Assembly: GCA_025618425.1 (NCBI GenBank)
Contig: CM046847.1
Coordinates: forward strand, 5,900,441-5,964,440
Length of the DNA: 64,000 bases
DNA from: Heliocidaris tuberculata
Lineage: Eukaryota > Echinodermata > Echinoidea > Camarodonta > Echinometridae
Direction: 5' to 3'
Positions 1 to 11,032 of the stretch are shown piece by piece (the first letter of the stretch is position 1; each line of letters starts with the position of its first letter). A program made the position numbers and the translations under genes. Under the pieces are notes generated by a model. That model did not search any database. It was not told the DNA's origin and saw only the letters and a program-made list of their open reading frames with translations.

Positions 1-290
1 GGTGTATAGGGTCAATATCATATAAAAATTACAAGTTCATTGCTTATCTAACAAAAAAGTTATAGTACTCTAAAGTTCACACTTTGATATTTGCTAAAGC
101 AGAGAAATAAAGCCAAGGGCTGCCTTCTAGTCAGGTTCACTATATATCTTTGTTCAAAGTTTTTGAAGATTAGCAAAACTATACATTTTCGGAATCGTTA
201 GAGCATGGATAAGCAAAATAATGATGTTGGCATTTGCACAAACACCGGCTTGGTGGCCATTTTGGATTTTCAAAATGGCCGCCATAAAAT
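1..290 (+). repeat. dispersed repeat, present again inverted and in swapped order
   Basis: Bases 1-125 (AATATCATATAAAAATTACA and onward) reappear reverse-complemented at about 3305-3455. Bases 125-290 (AGCAAAACTATACATTTT to CATTTTGGATTTTCAAAATG) reappear reverse-complemented at about 4133-4300. The two halves are in the reverse of the order expected for one simple inverted repeat. The unit runs off the left window edge. Confidence 0.6.
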
Positions 291-614
291 ACATTATTTG
301 CCTTATCTCGGCTACCTTTAAAGGTATAAACGTAATGAAATGGGCCAGTCCTACTATTTGTGGGTGCAGAAAACAAATGGTGACATCTAGACATCTTCTT
401 CTACCGCTTCCTCGCATATGCATGGAGGCCATTTTGGATTTTCAAAATGGCATACGTGTAATATATAAGTTGCCTTATCTCTGCTTCTGGTCAACCTAGG
501 AACTTAGCAAAAATTTTCTAGTCCTCTTTTTGGTCGATAAAACAATTGGTGACATAATTAGACTTCTAATCTTAATGTGTCATCGCACACGGCGGCCATT
601 TTGTATTTTAAAAA

Positions 615-654
<40 letters not shown>

Positions 655-1230
655 TCCAGTCAACCTATAGCAACTTAACAGAATATGCTAGTACTTTGTT
701 TCCTGGGACATAATTAAACTTCCAATCTCAACGCTTCACTGGACATGGTGGCCATTTTGAATTTTCAAAGAGGCCGCCACAAATACATTTTTTCCCCTAC
801 GTCGGCTTCTTTTCAACGTAGAAACTGAATGAAATATGCTAATCCTACGTTTCTTGGGTCGAGAAAAGAATCTGTGACATTACTAGACTTCTACTCCGAA
901 CGCTTCATCGCATATGGCGGCCATTTTGGATTTTGAAATTGGCTGCCATGAAATATTATATTGCCCTATCTCTGCTTCAAGGCAGCCTAGAAACATATTG
1001 GAATATTCTAATACTATGTTTCCATGGTCAGGAAAAACATTGTTGACGTCATTAGAGTTCCCATCTCAACGCTTCATGTGGCTTCCATCTTGGATTTTCA
1101 AAATGACCGACATAAAATGCATATTTTGCCCTTTCTCTATGGTCAACATAAAAACTACATGAAATATGATGCTTATGTTTGCTTGATAAGGGAAATATTT
1201 GGTGCTATCACAAACTTATAATCTTGATTC
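250..1230 (+). repeat. minisatellite, six units of about 156-172 bp
   Basis: The core GGC(C)ATTTTGGATTTTCAAAAT recurs at 256, 428, 595, 751, 920 and 1084, followed each time by diverged TTGCC.TATCTC.GCTTC and later GACATCTAGACTTC segments. A TG/AC dinucleotide run (614-655) interrupts the third unit. The small open frames here are satellite read-through. Confidence 0.8.
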
Positions 1231-1259
1231 TTCCTTCACTTTAAGCATTTGGGGCGCTA

Positions 1260-1418
1260 GGAGCCCTCAGACAAATTTCATTGCGTCTCTAAACTGAAAC
1301 TATGCCAAGTTCTGGCTTTTGTCCTTGAAGTCTTGCACAGGAGCCCTCAGACAATTTCATTTCGTCTCTAAACTGAAACTGTGCCACGTTCTGGCTTTTG
1401 TCCTTGAAGTCTTGCATA
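1260..1418 (+). repeat. direct tandem duplication, 80 bp x 2
   Basis: GGAGCCCTCAGACAA to GTCTTGCA occurs twice in a row (1260-1339 and 1340-1418) with only a few differences, so the duplication is recent. Confidence 0.9.
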
Positions 1419-1999
1419 TATTTTGACACCAAGTTTAGAAAAAATTATACAGTCATGCTATATTTGGGTTTCTAATTTTCTTCTCTTCAGGCAAGAATTT
1501 ATATTTTTGTACAATTTGAATGAAAAACAGCAATTTGATTTTATTTCTTTGTAGATCATTTGTAATTTCTTCTTCTTTTATTATCCCTTTTCTATCTGAA
1601 TATTGATTTTAAAAAAAGACCCTCTAATAACAGACCTATAAAGCAAGATATATGGTTGAAAAATAATTGAATGCAAATGAATAAAGTCACTTTTAACGAC
1701 TACTCAATTATACTGTATCAAACTAGAGACAGACTTCCTGTTCTAATATGTCGACCGGCATGTGCAAACTAAATAATTGTATTTTACAGTACAACAAATA
1801 TTTATTACATACTTTACTTCAATACTTGGCCCAAAGACGTTTTAGGGTACTCCAATTAGGCTAGTCTATTACAATTGTATACATGTAGGATCACGCCATT
1901 ACAGCACAGACAGCTCACAACCTTTAAAATGCTCATTTCCTACATGTCATATTGTTTGTTTGATTTTTTTGTTTTTGTTTTTTTGTTTTTTTTACTTTA

Positions 2000-2270
2000 T
2001 TTACTTTCAGTTCTGCTTTTTAAGGTAAATAGTAAAAGCTTAATAACATAAATAAGGAGAAATAAAGATATACAAATAGAATAAGAAATATTGCGTTTTA
2101 ACCACTTTGTACAAAAACAGAGAAAAAATCTCGAAAGGTCACATTTTTTTTGCTTTCAGTTCTTCTATTTAAGGTAAATAGTAAAGCTTAAATAAGACAA
2201 TTTTTTAAAAATAAGATAAATAGTGATAGCAAGAAATATTGTGTTAAATCACTTTTTACTCAAAACGTCA
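2000..2270 (+). repeat. diverged tandem duplication of about 145 bp
   Basis: CTTTCAGTTCTGCTTTTTAA with GGTAAATAGTAAAAGCTTAA near 2008 is repeated near 2153 with differences; both continue to AGAAATATTG.GTT. No gene is seen. The following 1 kb (2270-3300) has G-runs (2392-2410, 2617-2637) and no recognisable feature. Confidence 0.7.
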
Positions 2271-3679
2271 CCTAGGCTAAGTTTAGAAGGATCTTTCGTG
2301 GCAAAAGATTTTTGCAATGCTGAAAGAAAGTCAAAATTTAGAAATGCGCTTATTGAGACCAACCGATGAACTTTATCTACAACTGAGCCGTGGGGGGGGG
2401 GGGGGGGGGGCTGACGCCTCTTGCCCTAATGTAAACTTTACTTTCAGCCCCTAGCCCCCACTCCTCCCCACCTCGTAAGACTATGCTCGTTTTAATAAAA
2501 TTATTGAAAGTGCTTGCAAATGTTACAGGGGACCCAATTTTGGCGGTCAACCAGACTTGGATTGATGGTAAAAACTGATTGGTATCAATATGTCCTCCCT
2601 GTACAACTGAGGGGAAGGGGGGGGGGGGGGGGGAGGGGGTGCGGGCGCAAGTTTTGAACCCCACCACCAAGTATCTACATGTTTTAGAGTGTAAATCTTG
2701 TCTATCACGTGAATACAGGTCCCATGTTATTTCACTGATGGCCTCAATTGCTTCCTTGTACCAATAATACTTGTAGGTATTGTTTTAAGTTAAATTTTAG
2801 AGGGGAAGGGGGGGGGGTGGGTGGAGGAAGAAGGGTAAGGCATTGGCAGATATTTTTCCAGTAACCATGAGATTTTAATGATTTGTCAAGGCTCTTTGAT
2901 TTTTTTACCATTATCCAAAGTACTTTATGAATATTACTTTGTACCAGTTTGTCTCTTTTTAAAAACAGAAAGGGGGAGGAGAAGGCATGGAAATGTAGGG
3001 GTGCAAGTTCAGTACCCTATAATCTAGTATATACGTGTGTTGGAGTGTGAATCGTGATTATCACTTAAAACCAGGTTTCCTCATATATATTATTGGACAG
3101 TTAGCCTTTTTATTTCTCAACACATATCATCGGTTATTAGGCACATTTGTATCATAGCAACGGGAACTAATAAACAATTGTATATCACTGAAATATGATC
3201 GTACTGAATCATCTGACATCACACTTCCTATTAAAATATTCATCTGCATGACAATAGCATGTACTACCGAAATAATCCATTTCACGTCTCCCAATGTTAC
3301 CATTGTCAGGGAGAAGGCAGCACTTAGTAACCACTTTTGTTATCGATTCTCTACTTTAGCTAATATCAGAGTGTCAACTTTAGAGCGCTATAACTGTTTT
3401 GTTTAATGAGCAATGGACTTGTAATTTTTATATGATATTAACCGTACATATGGGCAGTTTTCTGAAAAGTTTGAACTAATTAATGAAAATAACTTTTGAA
3501 ATAATGAGAAATACGTATTTTGAGGAAATACATATTTGTAAAAAATTATGTAAACAATCACATTCTTGGCCAAGAATTGTATCGCAAATCATCACCAAAC
3601 CCATTAAACGTGGTATCATGTTGTAGAAAATTTAATGCCCTTTAATATGATGATACATACATGGTAAGATGAGGCTCTG

Positions 3680-4096
3680 TTAACCCTTTCGAGACAATTG
3701 ACCACATTTTGTGGTTGGGCTCAATAACTTTTGATTCAGAGCCCTGAAAAATATACTAGATACATGAGTAGAAAGAGCAAAAATTTCTGCACACACTGTG
3801 TCCATTTTTGTTACATGACAATATTGCGTTTAATCCCAGGAATTTTAAAAAGGAGAATAAGATTTAAAATCCTTAAATTGGCAACACATTAAGAGGTTCA
3901 AAATCCTTGTTTTTTTATCAAAGTTGGCAACTTTTTCAACTTTTCGCCAATTCTTTTAACCATGTATATTGTTTTCAAAGACATTACCCCTTATTACAAT
4001 CTTGTAGTACTAAAAGAAAAATATTATTGTTGCCAATTTGAAGAACAAAATTTGATCAATTTAGCCCTGAAATAATTCCTGTCCTGAAAGGGTTAA
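3680..4096 (+). mobile_element. piggyBac-type MITE, copy 1
   Basis: TTAA|CCCTTTCGAGACAATTG at the left and TGTCCTGAAAGGG|TTAA at the right: short terminal inverted repeats CCCTTTC flanked by TTAA, the target used by piggyBac elements. Two more copies lie at 17205-17619 and, inverted, at 49065-49499. There is no transposase frame. Confidence 0.7.
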
Positions 4097-4445
4097 AAAA
4101 ATATCTTCTAATTTGTTCAATACGAGTTACACATAGCTGCCATTTTGAAAATCCAAAATGGCCGCTATGCCGGTGATTTGTGCAAATGCCAACATCAATT
4201 TTTGAATTTCCCATGTTCTAACGATTATAAAAATGTATAGTTTTGCTAATCTCCAAAAATTTTGAACGAAAGCCTATTTTCTTACATAGTGAACCAGACT
4301 AATACATGTACATGTATACGTCATAATCTATATGATAACTTCCCACAGTAGGTGAGCATGCATTTAAATATGCTAAGAAACAGATTTAGATTGAACTTAG
4401 ATGTTTGATTCCACTTTTCCTGTGCTCGGTGTTTAAGAAGTGGTT

Positions 4446-4620
4446 AAGAACAGGGGTGGATCCAGGATTTTGTAAAAGAGGGGGCACAAATCTCAGAAAA
4501 TTGTTGAGCAAAATAAAAAAAGAAGGTCATTACAGGTTTTGTGTTCTTGTTTTCATCCAAAATTCTCTGACAAGCAAAAAAGGGGCATGAGGTCTAACAG
4601 GTGGGGGGGGGGGGGCACTT
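4446..4620 (+). repeat. GGATCCAGGATTTTGT-type repeat with G-run
   Basis: GTGGATCCAGGATTTTGTAA, AATTCTCTGACAAGCAAAAA and a terminal G run recur here, near 18741-19034 and at 52098-52354. The family is a short non-autonomous insertion, with the longer 52098 copy showing the most complete ends. Confidence 0.55.
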
Positions 4621-4906
4621 CTACTGGTTAGGAATGCTTATCATGAAAACTAATACAGGGTATTTTGGAGATGTAGGCTGATATCTTCAAGACTGAGTGA
4701 GATGTAAGAGTATGAATTGCCCCAAGTTCTCAAAATTCTGGCTTACATGCACTTGTTATTCCTAGGCTTAATACAAAGTGGGGGGAGCGAACCTTCGCTC
4801 ATGTTGGGCCATCAATATGAAATACCCTCCCTCAGTGGATTAGAAATAGCAGTTCTGGTGAAGTCTTCAAAAACAATCTTAAAAAGTATCTGTTTAATTT
4901 GGCCTA

Positions 4907-6101
4907 TAATTGTCCCCGCCGAACAAAGTTCGCGAGGGGACTATGAAACGGGCTCCGTTCGTGTGTGCGTGTGTGTGTGTGTGTGTGTGTCCGTCCGTCC
5001 GTCTGTCCGTGTGTGCTCAAATGTTAGAAAATGCTACTTCTCCGTCATTTCTTGGCCGATTTTGATTCCGATTGTTTTATCTGATAGGGCTGGGTGGGGG
5101 CTTCCAAACTTCTACACAGAATTTTGAAATTCATTAATTATGCAAATTTATGCAAATTTATTCAAAAGTGACGAAAAATGCTACTTCTCCTCTATTTCAC
5201 ATCGGATTTTGATTCCGATTGTTTTATCTGATAGGGCTGGGTGGGGGCTTCCAAACTGCTACACAGAATTTTGAAATTCATTAATTATGCAAATTTATGC
5301 AAATTTATTCAAAATTGACGAAAAATGCTACTTCTCCTCTATTTCACATCGGATTTTGATTCCGATTGTTTTATCTGATAGGGCTGGGTGGGGGCTTCCA
5401 AACTTCTACACAGAATTTTGAAATTCATTAATTATGCAAATTTATGCAAATTTATTCAAAATTGACGAAAAATGCTACTTCTCATCTATTTCACATCGGA
5501 TTTTGATTCCGATTGTTTTATCTGATAGGGCTGGGTGGGGGCTTCCAAACTTCTACACAGAATTTTGAAATTCATTAATTATGCAAATTTATGCAAATTT
5601 ATTCAAAAGTGACGAAAAATGCTACTTCTCCTCTATTTCGCATCGGATTTTGATTCCGATTGTTTTATCTGATAGGGCTCGGTGGAGGCTTCCAAACTTC
5701 TACACAGAATTTTGAAATTCATTAATTATGCAAATTTATTCAAAATTGACGAAAAATGCTACTTCTCCTCTATTTCACATCGGATTTTGATTCCGATTGT
5801 TTTATCTGATAGGGCTGGGTGGGGGCTTCCAAACTTCTACACAGAATTTTGAAATTCATTATTCATGCAAATTTATGCAAATTTATTCAAAATGGCTGAA
5901 GGTTCACAATGTTTTCATGTTTTATATTTCAGTTGTATACATGCATTGTTGGTATTCTCTTCTTTTGCATGCAATAACATTATTATTTTATTCACTAAAG
6001 TTTTTCACTGAAGTTTTAAGGTTCAGGCTAGTTAATTTCCACAGATCTGCACTTCCGGCGGGGACATTTATTACGCATTGCGTAATTTACTCATTCACTT
6101 G
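4907..6101 (+). mobile_element. non-autonomous element carrying six 147-bp tandem units, copy 1
   Basis: The left end is TAATTGTCCCCGCCGAAC; the inverse CTTCCGGCGGGGACA lies near the right end, followed by ATTACGCATTGCGTAATTTA, which is shared with copy 2. A TG run and CCGT run precede six units starting at 5031, 5178, 5325, 5472, 5619 and 5756: exactly 147 bases apart, except 137 for the fifth, which lost one ATGCAAATTT. The open frames here are translations of the satellite. Confidence 0.8.
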
Positions 6102-6179
6102 TGTTTACAATTGAAGGTTTTTGGTAACACCATGTGGGAGCCTCTGTGAAAAGGCTGTTGATATATTCTTTCGTGAAAA

Positions 6180-6860
6180 AATAACCCACTTATGGGGCGT
6201 TTAGAGGAATTTAGGAGAAGTGAAAGGAAAGGAAAGAGATGGAAATGGAATGAAATTAAATTAAACACTTACACAAGACTATTTTTGGTTTTTGTTTTCG
6301 GTGTTTGTACGCCAAAAATGAAGTGAAATGGAAAGAGGAAAGAAGAAAAGGGAAGAAAGAGTGATCGAGATCAGGAAAGTTCTGAGTAGGTCACAGAAGT
6401 TTGGAGAGAGTAGTTCTGAAAAGAACTGTTTGTATTCCTCTGTAGAGTAGTTCTGAAAGAGAGTTTCCGAACTATGGTATTCTTTCGGTAAAGGAGTATA
6501 TCTGTCTCGACGTGTTTCGAACAGTGTGCTCTGTTCATCGTCAGGAGATTAACTAGAGGAAAACTGCAGTGCGGCGAGTATTTATGCAGTTGTGCGGACC
6601 GGGGTACCGTTACTGTGCGAGCCCGTGTTTGCCATTCCGGGCCTCTGATTGGTCCGTTAACGGAAGTGGGCGTGGCTTGCGGTTGCGTGGTCTAAATGTG
6701 TGTCTGTGTCGGAAGTTTGCCGCGCAAATGTCTAAGTCTATTGTTAGTCGTTTCCTGTCGGGTCCGTTAATCTGTTTAGAGAAAACCTTCAATTGTGAAT
6801 ACTCACTCACCATGGAAACCTACAGAGAACATCTAGTCTTTTGTTTGTCTGTATAGACAA
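6180..6860. other. GC-richer unassigned block, possibly old retroelement fragment
   Basis: A purine-rich stretch (6220-6365) precedes a GC-rich, CpG-containing block (6480-6800) with ATTCTTTCGG, GTTTCGAACAGTGTGCTCTG and TTCATCGTCAGG. Strings of that last kind occur near the ends of some retroelements, so a transposon fragment is possible. A 95-codon frame at 6569-6856 is not recognisable as a protein. Confidence 0.25.
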
Positions 6861-7067
6861 GGATATATTTTAAATTAAAAACATGAAGAAAAAGAGACCA
6901 TGCTTAGATAAATACATTTAGAATGTTCATACATGTACTCTCCTACAAGTAGGCCCATCTAATATGTGTATGGGACATATTGCCTGTCTCTGTCTCTCTA
7001 GATCTTGATCTCTCCTACTGACATCTCTCAAATGTCTTTTTTTTAATGAAGATAGGGTGAGACAAGG

Positions 7068-7584
7068 ACCCCGTTCTCATTACGAGATTGGAAATTGGAT
7101 CGCTCCATCGTGGATCCGCCAGGGCGGTCCACAGGCACGCTGCTGGCACGCCGCGGGTTCACACCTGCAGAGGGTGGCGTGATCTATCGTCGCACTTCTC
7201 TTTTTCAGGGTTCTTGTTGCCATGATATCTGACGTAAAGGGGTCAACGTTTTCGCGCATAATTCGATTCGGCTTATCGCTAGCGATCTATACCGACTGTA
7301 TACTGAGCGCTATACATGTATGCGAGCTGTATCCTTACATTGTAAACACTTCCTGGGTCACGGCGTACTTCCGGCGTACTTCGCATCTTCCTGTTCTCAC
7401 TACAAAAGGGAGATCGATCTAGCGCGCGCTAGATCGCGCTATCTCTCGTAGACCACCCCCCAGAAGTGGTCCAGTTTGGGATCGCTGTGGATCGCACCGT
7501 AACGACGTCGCCGCGTTCTCACCATAGAGGTGGCGCGATCTAGTGCGCGCTAGATCGCTCTATCCCTTGTAATGAGAACGGGGT
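7068..7584. mobile_element. 517-bp GC-rich DNA transposon (non-autonomous) with 5-bp target duplication
   Basis: Perfect 16-bp terminal inverted repeats ACCCCGTTCTCATTAC ... GTAATGAGAACGGGGT are flanked by CAAGG on both sides (7063-7067 and 7585-7589). The interior is much more GC-rich than the surroundings and includes the palindromes CTAGCGCGCGCTAG and TGCGCGCTAGATCGC. No transposase is present; the family is undetermined. Confidence 0.88.
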
Positions 7585-7738
7585 CAAGGAAAGATTTAAA
7601 TTTCAATTTTGTGAAAGAAAAGTAAGGCAGACTTGACTGAGTTGAAATGTTTTAATGGAATTAAGAATAACCCTTATAGGTCAGGCTTTTCCTGTTTTAG
7701 ACACTTTAGCTGTTGTTATCCTATTGTTATCCTGTTGT

Positions 7739-8735
7739 TTAAGGGAAAACAAACCTTAATGGCAAGTTGCTCTAAAAAAAAGAGACAAAAAATCAGAGAA
7801 ACAGATTGGTGAAAGTTTGAATAAAATCAGACAAGCAATAAGAAAGATATGAATTTTTGAGAGTTGTAATTTTTTCAATTTCAATTTAATGACATTTATT
7901 TCAAACTTTTCAATACAGGTGTACAAAGTAATAAATGAACCAAATAATGCATGTATTTTCAACAAAATTATGACAAAATATACATTCATGTGGTACATAC
8001 ATAGTTGGAGGACACACCTCTAAAAGCAAAAGCTTGGGTGAGGATGCCCTTAGTACATAATACATAATAGTACTAATAAATATATAAAAAGGAAATAACT
8101 ACAGACAAAAAAGATAACATTTCTAGACTGCTAAGCTTGATTGGAAGGAAAAGAGAAAGAAGGAAGGGAAAAAAGAAAGAAGGAAGGAAAAAAAAAAGAG
8201 CAGGAAAGAGGAAAAAAAAAGGGGGAAGAACGGAGGTGCAACATAAAAGGAGTACTGAAAAGAGAAATATTCATGGGAATTAATATGGGAATTTCAAATT
8301 GGCCGAATAGGTAATGTCACTGTGATATAGTGACAGACAACTCCCCCATTTGCTCCAACACACAAAATGACTGAAATGTCATTTCTTTCCAAATGTATTA
8401 CTCATTACTCAGTACAATCTTTTTCTTTCATGAGGACTTATAACCATATGCTATCTACAATATATTTTGAGTACTGCCCCGAGGATAAAGGCGCTTTGGA
8501 GAAAACTGCAAATTAATGATATTTTTGTGTACAACAAAGGGGAGAGTTGTATGCAAGAATGTCACAATTGACTCACCAAATCACCAATTTTAGATTTGCT
8601 TTAGATGTAGTGATCTCATTTTTCAAACATCTTTAACTTTCTTATTCCTCGTTCGATTTCTTTCAAACATTCATTATCCTGTTTTTCTTATTTTTCTGCT
8701 TTCAAACAAATCATCTTATTACCAAGGTTAAATTG
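7739..8735. mobile_element. old foldback repeat of the TTTAAGGGAA family, interrupted
   Basis: The left arm TTTAAGGGAAAACAAACC with GATTGGTGAAAGTTTGA and the right arm (AACTTTCTTATTCCTCGTTC to ATTACCAAGGTT) match the layout of the 21579-22150 element. About 400 unrelated bases (roughly 7875-8270), starting ATGACATTTATTTCAA, separate them and may be a nested LINE 3' tail. Confidence 0.45.
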
Positions 8736-8862
8736 CTATACAATTTACATCCCAGTTTCATTAAGAAAAAACTGATATATCCAATAACTTGGAGATAGTC
8801 ATAAACATACTACTATAAAATACTAAGGACATAATGATAGAGCTGTAAAATCACTGGTTGTG

Positions 8863-8920
8863 TAATTGTCCCCGCCGAACGAAGTTCGCGAGGGGACTAT
8901 GAAACGGGCTCCGTTCGTGT

Positions 8921-8976
<56 letters not shown>

Positions 8977-9511
8977 GTCCGTCCGTCCGTCTGTCCGTGT
9001 GTGCTCAAATGTTAGAAAATGCTACTTCTCCGTCATTTCTTGGCCGATTTTGATTCTGATTGTTTTATCTGATAGGGCTGGGTGGGGGCTTCCAAACTTC
9101 TACACAGAATTTTGAAATTCATTAATTATGCAAATTTATGCAAATTTATTCAAAATTGACGAAAAATGCTACTTCTCCTCTATTTCACATCGGATTTTGA
9201 TTCCGATTGTTTTATCTGATAGGGCTGAGTGGGGGCTTCCAAACTTCTACACAGAATTTTGAAATTCATTATTCATGCAAATTTATGCAAATTTATTCAA
9301 AATGGCTGAAGGTTCATAATGTTTTCATGTTTTATATTTCAGTTGTATACATGCATTGTTGGTATTCTCTTCTTTTGCATGCAGTAACATTATTATTTTA
9401 TTCACTAAAGTTTTTCACTGAAGTTTTAAGGTTCAGGCTAGTTAATTTCCACAGATCTGCACTTCCGGCGGGGACATTTATTACGCATTGCGTAATTTAC
9501 TCATTCACTTG
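8863..9511 (+). mobile_element. non-autonomous element with 147-bp units, copy 2 (two units)
   Basis: Same ends and interior as 4907-6101 but with only two 147-bp units (starts at 9019 and 9166) and a longer TG run. The right border is clear: homology to copy 1 stops at CATTCACTTGT, where a TTA repeat begins here and unrelated sequence begins in copy 1. Confidence 0.85.
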
Positions 9512-9574
9512 TTATTATTATTATTATTATTATTATCATTATTATTATTATTATTATTATTGTTATCATTATTA

Positions 9575-9612
<38 letters not shown>

Positions 9613-9652
9613 GTTGTTGTTGTTGTTGTTATTATTATTATTATTATTATTA
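9512..9652 (+). repeat. TTA/TTG triplet microsatellite
   Basis: About 47 nearly uninterrupted triplets of TTA with TCA and TTG variants. It abuts the right end of the 8863 element. Reading frames across it give poly-Tyr or poly-Asn and are not genes. Confidence 0.97.
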
Positions 9653-9884
9653 TGGTGATAGAAATATGTTATAAAATGCCAAATATAATTTGTGGTCAAT
9701 ACATACCTGTACATGTACATGTATTTCTTTCACAATTTGTGATTTTTTTCTTTCTTTTCTTTTTAAAGAAACACACTCACACTGTCACACACATATTAAT
9801 ATTCCAAACAATTAACACTATTCATTTAATTTATACATGTATGATAAAAGTGCACTGTAGAAAAAAATGCCTGCTCAAGAGCAT

Positions 9885-9978
9885 ACAAACTGTAAGTGTC
9901 GTACCGGGGATTAAACCCACAATCTTGCTTTTATACAAAATAAATCACTAACCAGTCATTCTACCAGACAAGCCAATA
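9885..9978 (-). mobile_element. tRNA-derived SINE head (minus strand)
   Basis: Read on the minus strand, TGGTAGAATGACTGG resembles an RNA polymerase III A box and GTGGGTTTAATCCCCGG a B box, spaced as in a tRNA gene. The rest of the cloverleaf is too degenerate for a functional tRNA. Confidence 0.4.
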
Positions 9979-10214
9979 ATGTTTTTATCCCACACTTCAA
10001 ATATCAATTCTCACATAATACAATCAAATATGGCTCTCTCTTCCAACCCTTTCATCTTTTAAATGAGAATGTAAGCTGTATCTCCTGAAACTTTGATATA
10101 CTTCTTCTTGCCTCTCTTTTATATGTCCTTTTGTTATTTCTTTTTGATCTAGAATTAGTTTTCGTATTTCACTGTTCTAAACAATAATTCATGTTATATT
10201 CTGAAGTTTTAGCT

Positions 10215-10382
10215 ATATTTTAATGTTTTGGGGGATCGACCTTAGATAGGTCAAATGGCCTCTGTTAATCCCTCCACATTTTGATTTGCTGCTTTTATCT
10301 GTTTTCTAGTTTTTACATGTATGTATATACTTGTTCCTGATGTTTTTACTCTTGGTGGAAAATAAATGAACTGAACTGAACT
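10215..10382 (+). mobile_element. LINE 3' end (CR1/L2-like tail)
   Basis: GGGGGATCGACCTTAGATAG near 10230 and the terminal CTTGGTGGAAAATAAATGAA followed by a short AACTG repeat have the form of the 3' tails of CR1-clade retroposons, which end in short tandem repeats. No reverse-transcriptase frame remains upstream. Confidence 0.5.
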
Positions 10383-10520
10383 GGGCCCTGTTTCATAAAA
10401 CTTGTCATCAATGACAAGTTGTAATAACTGTTATAAGCTACTGAAATCCTTGCATCTGATTGACTGAGAGCAAATTTGTCGGTAAAAATCACTGGCAAGA
10501 CACTTGATGAAAGGCCTCCT
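10383..10520 (+). mobile_element. GGGCCCTGTTTCATAAAACTT MITE, copy 1
   Basis: About 138 bases shared with 18193-18340 and 45051-45190. CATAAAACTTGT at one end pairs with ACTTGATGAAA or ACAAGTTTTATGA at the other; the interior CTTGCATCTGATTG.CTGAG is conserved. Confidence 0.75.
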
Positions 10521-10709
10521 TGATCTTCACATTTCCAGTGTTTTTAACCACTGGACTACATCACCTTTATAACTTTGTGAATACGTGTTCAAATGTATAT
10601 GATGCACCTAAGTTTTAAAAAATGATGTCATTGTTAGGGCATGTCTGTTGTAAGTACGGTTCGGTGTGAGTAATAGAACAAATAGGAATTAGAACAAAAA
10701 TAGTCAAAG

Positions 10710-11032
10710 AGGGTGTTTCATAAAGCTGTTCGTAAAGTTACGCATGACTTTACGAATGACTTTAATATGACAAGCCAAATGGGATGCTAAATCCTTTTGA
10801 ACTGCATCAACTAAAGTTGAACAGTTGTAGATGTAGATTAACATTCTTATTATAACAAACATTTTTAATGCAAAGTATAATATTTGCCATAATTTAATTA
10901 AGGTCATTGGAAATACAGTCACACTTAGTTAAAACATCAGGAAAAACTTTGGGCATCCTATCTGGCACTTCATATACAAGTCGTTCGTAAAGTCATGCGT
11001 AACTTTACAAACAGCTATATGAAACACCTCCC
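10710..11032. mobile_element. foldback MITE, GGGTGTTTCATAAAGCTG ends
   Basis: GAGGGTGTTTCATAAAGCTG with TTCGTAAAGTTACGCATGAC at the left pairs with GTCATGCGTAACTTTAC and CAGCTATATGAAACACCTCC at the right, an inverted repeat of about 55 bases per arm with one or two gaps. The interior is AT-rich. Confidence 0.8.

Noticed and set aside
5031..5896. CRISPR-like regular repeats
   Set aside because: Repeats are head-to-tail with no spacers, in a eukaryotic genome; a minisatellite explains them.
4717..6114. 136- and 105-codon frames
   Set aside because: These lie in the mobile element and its 147-bp tandem units; the same frames recur at 8921-9674 because the element is repeated.
6569..6856. 95-codon frame in the GC-rich block as a gene
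   Set aside because: No domain, no splice context, and the flanks look like transposon debris.
9207..9720. 155-codon poly-Tyr and 71-codon poly-Asn frames
   Set aside because: They read through the 147-bp element and a TTA repeat.
9890..9975. Functional tRNA gene on the minus strand
   Set aside because: A and B box resemblance is present but acceptor and anticodon stems do not pair; a SINE head is likelier.
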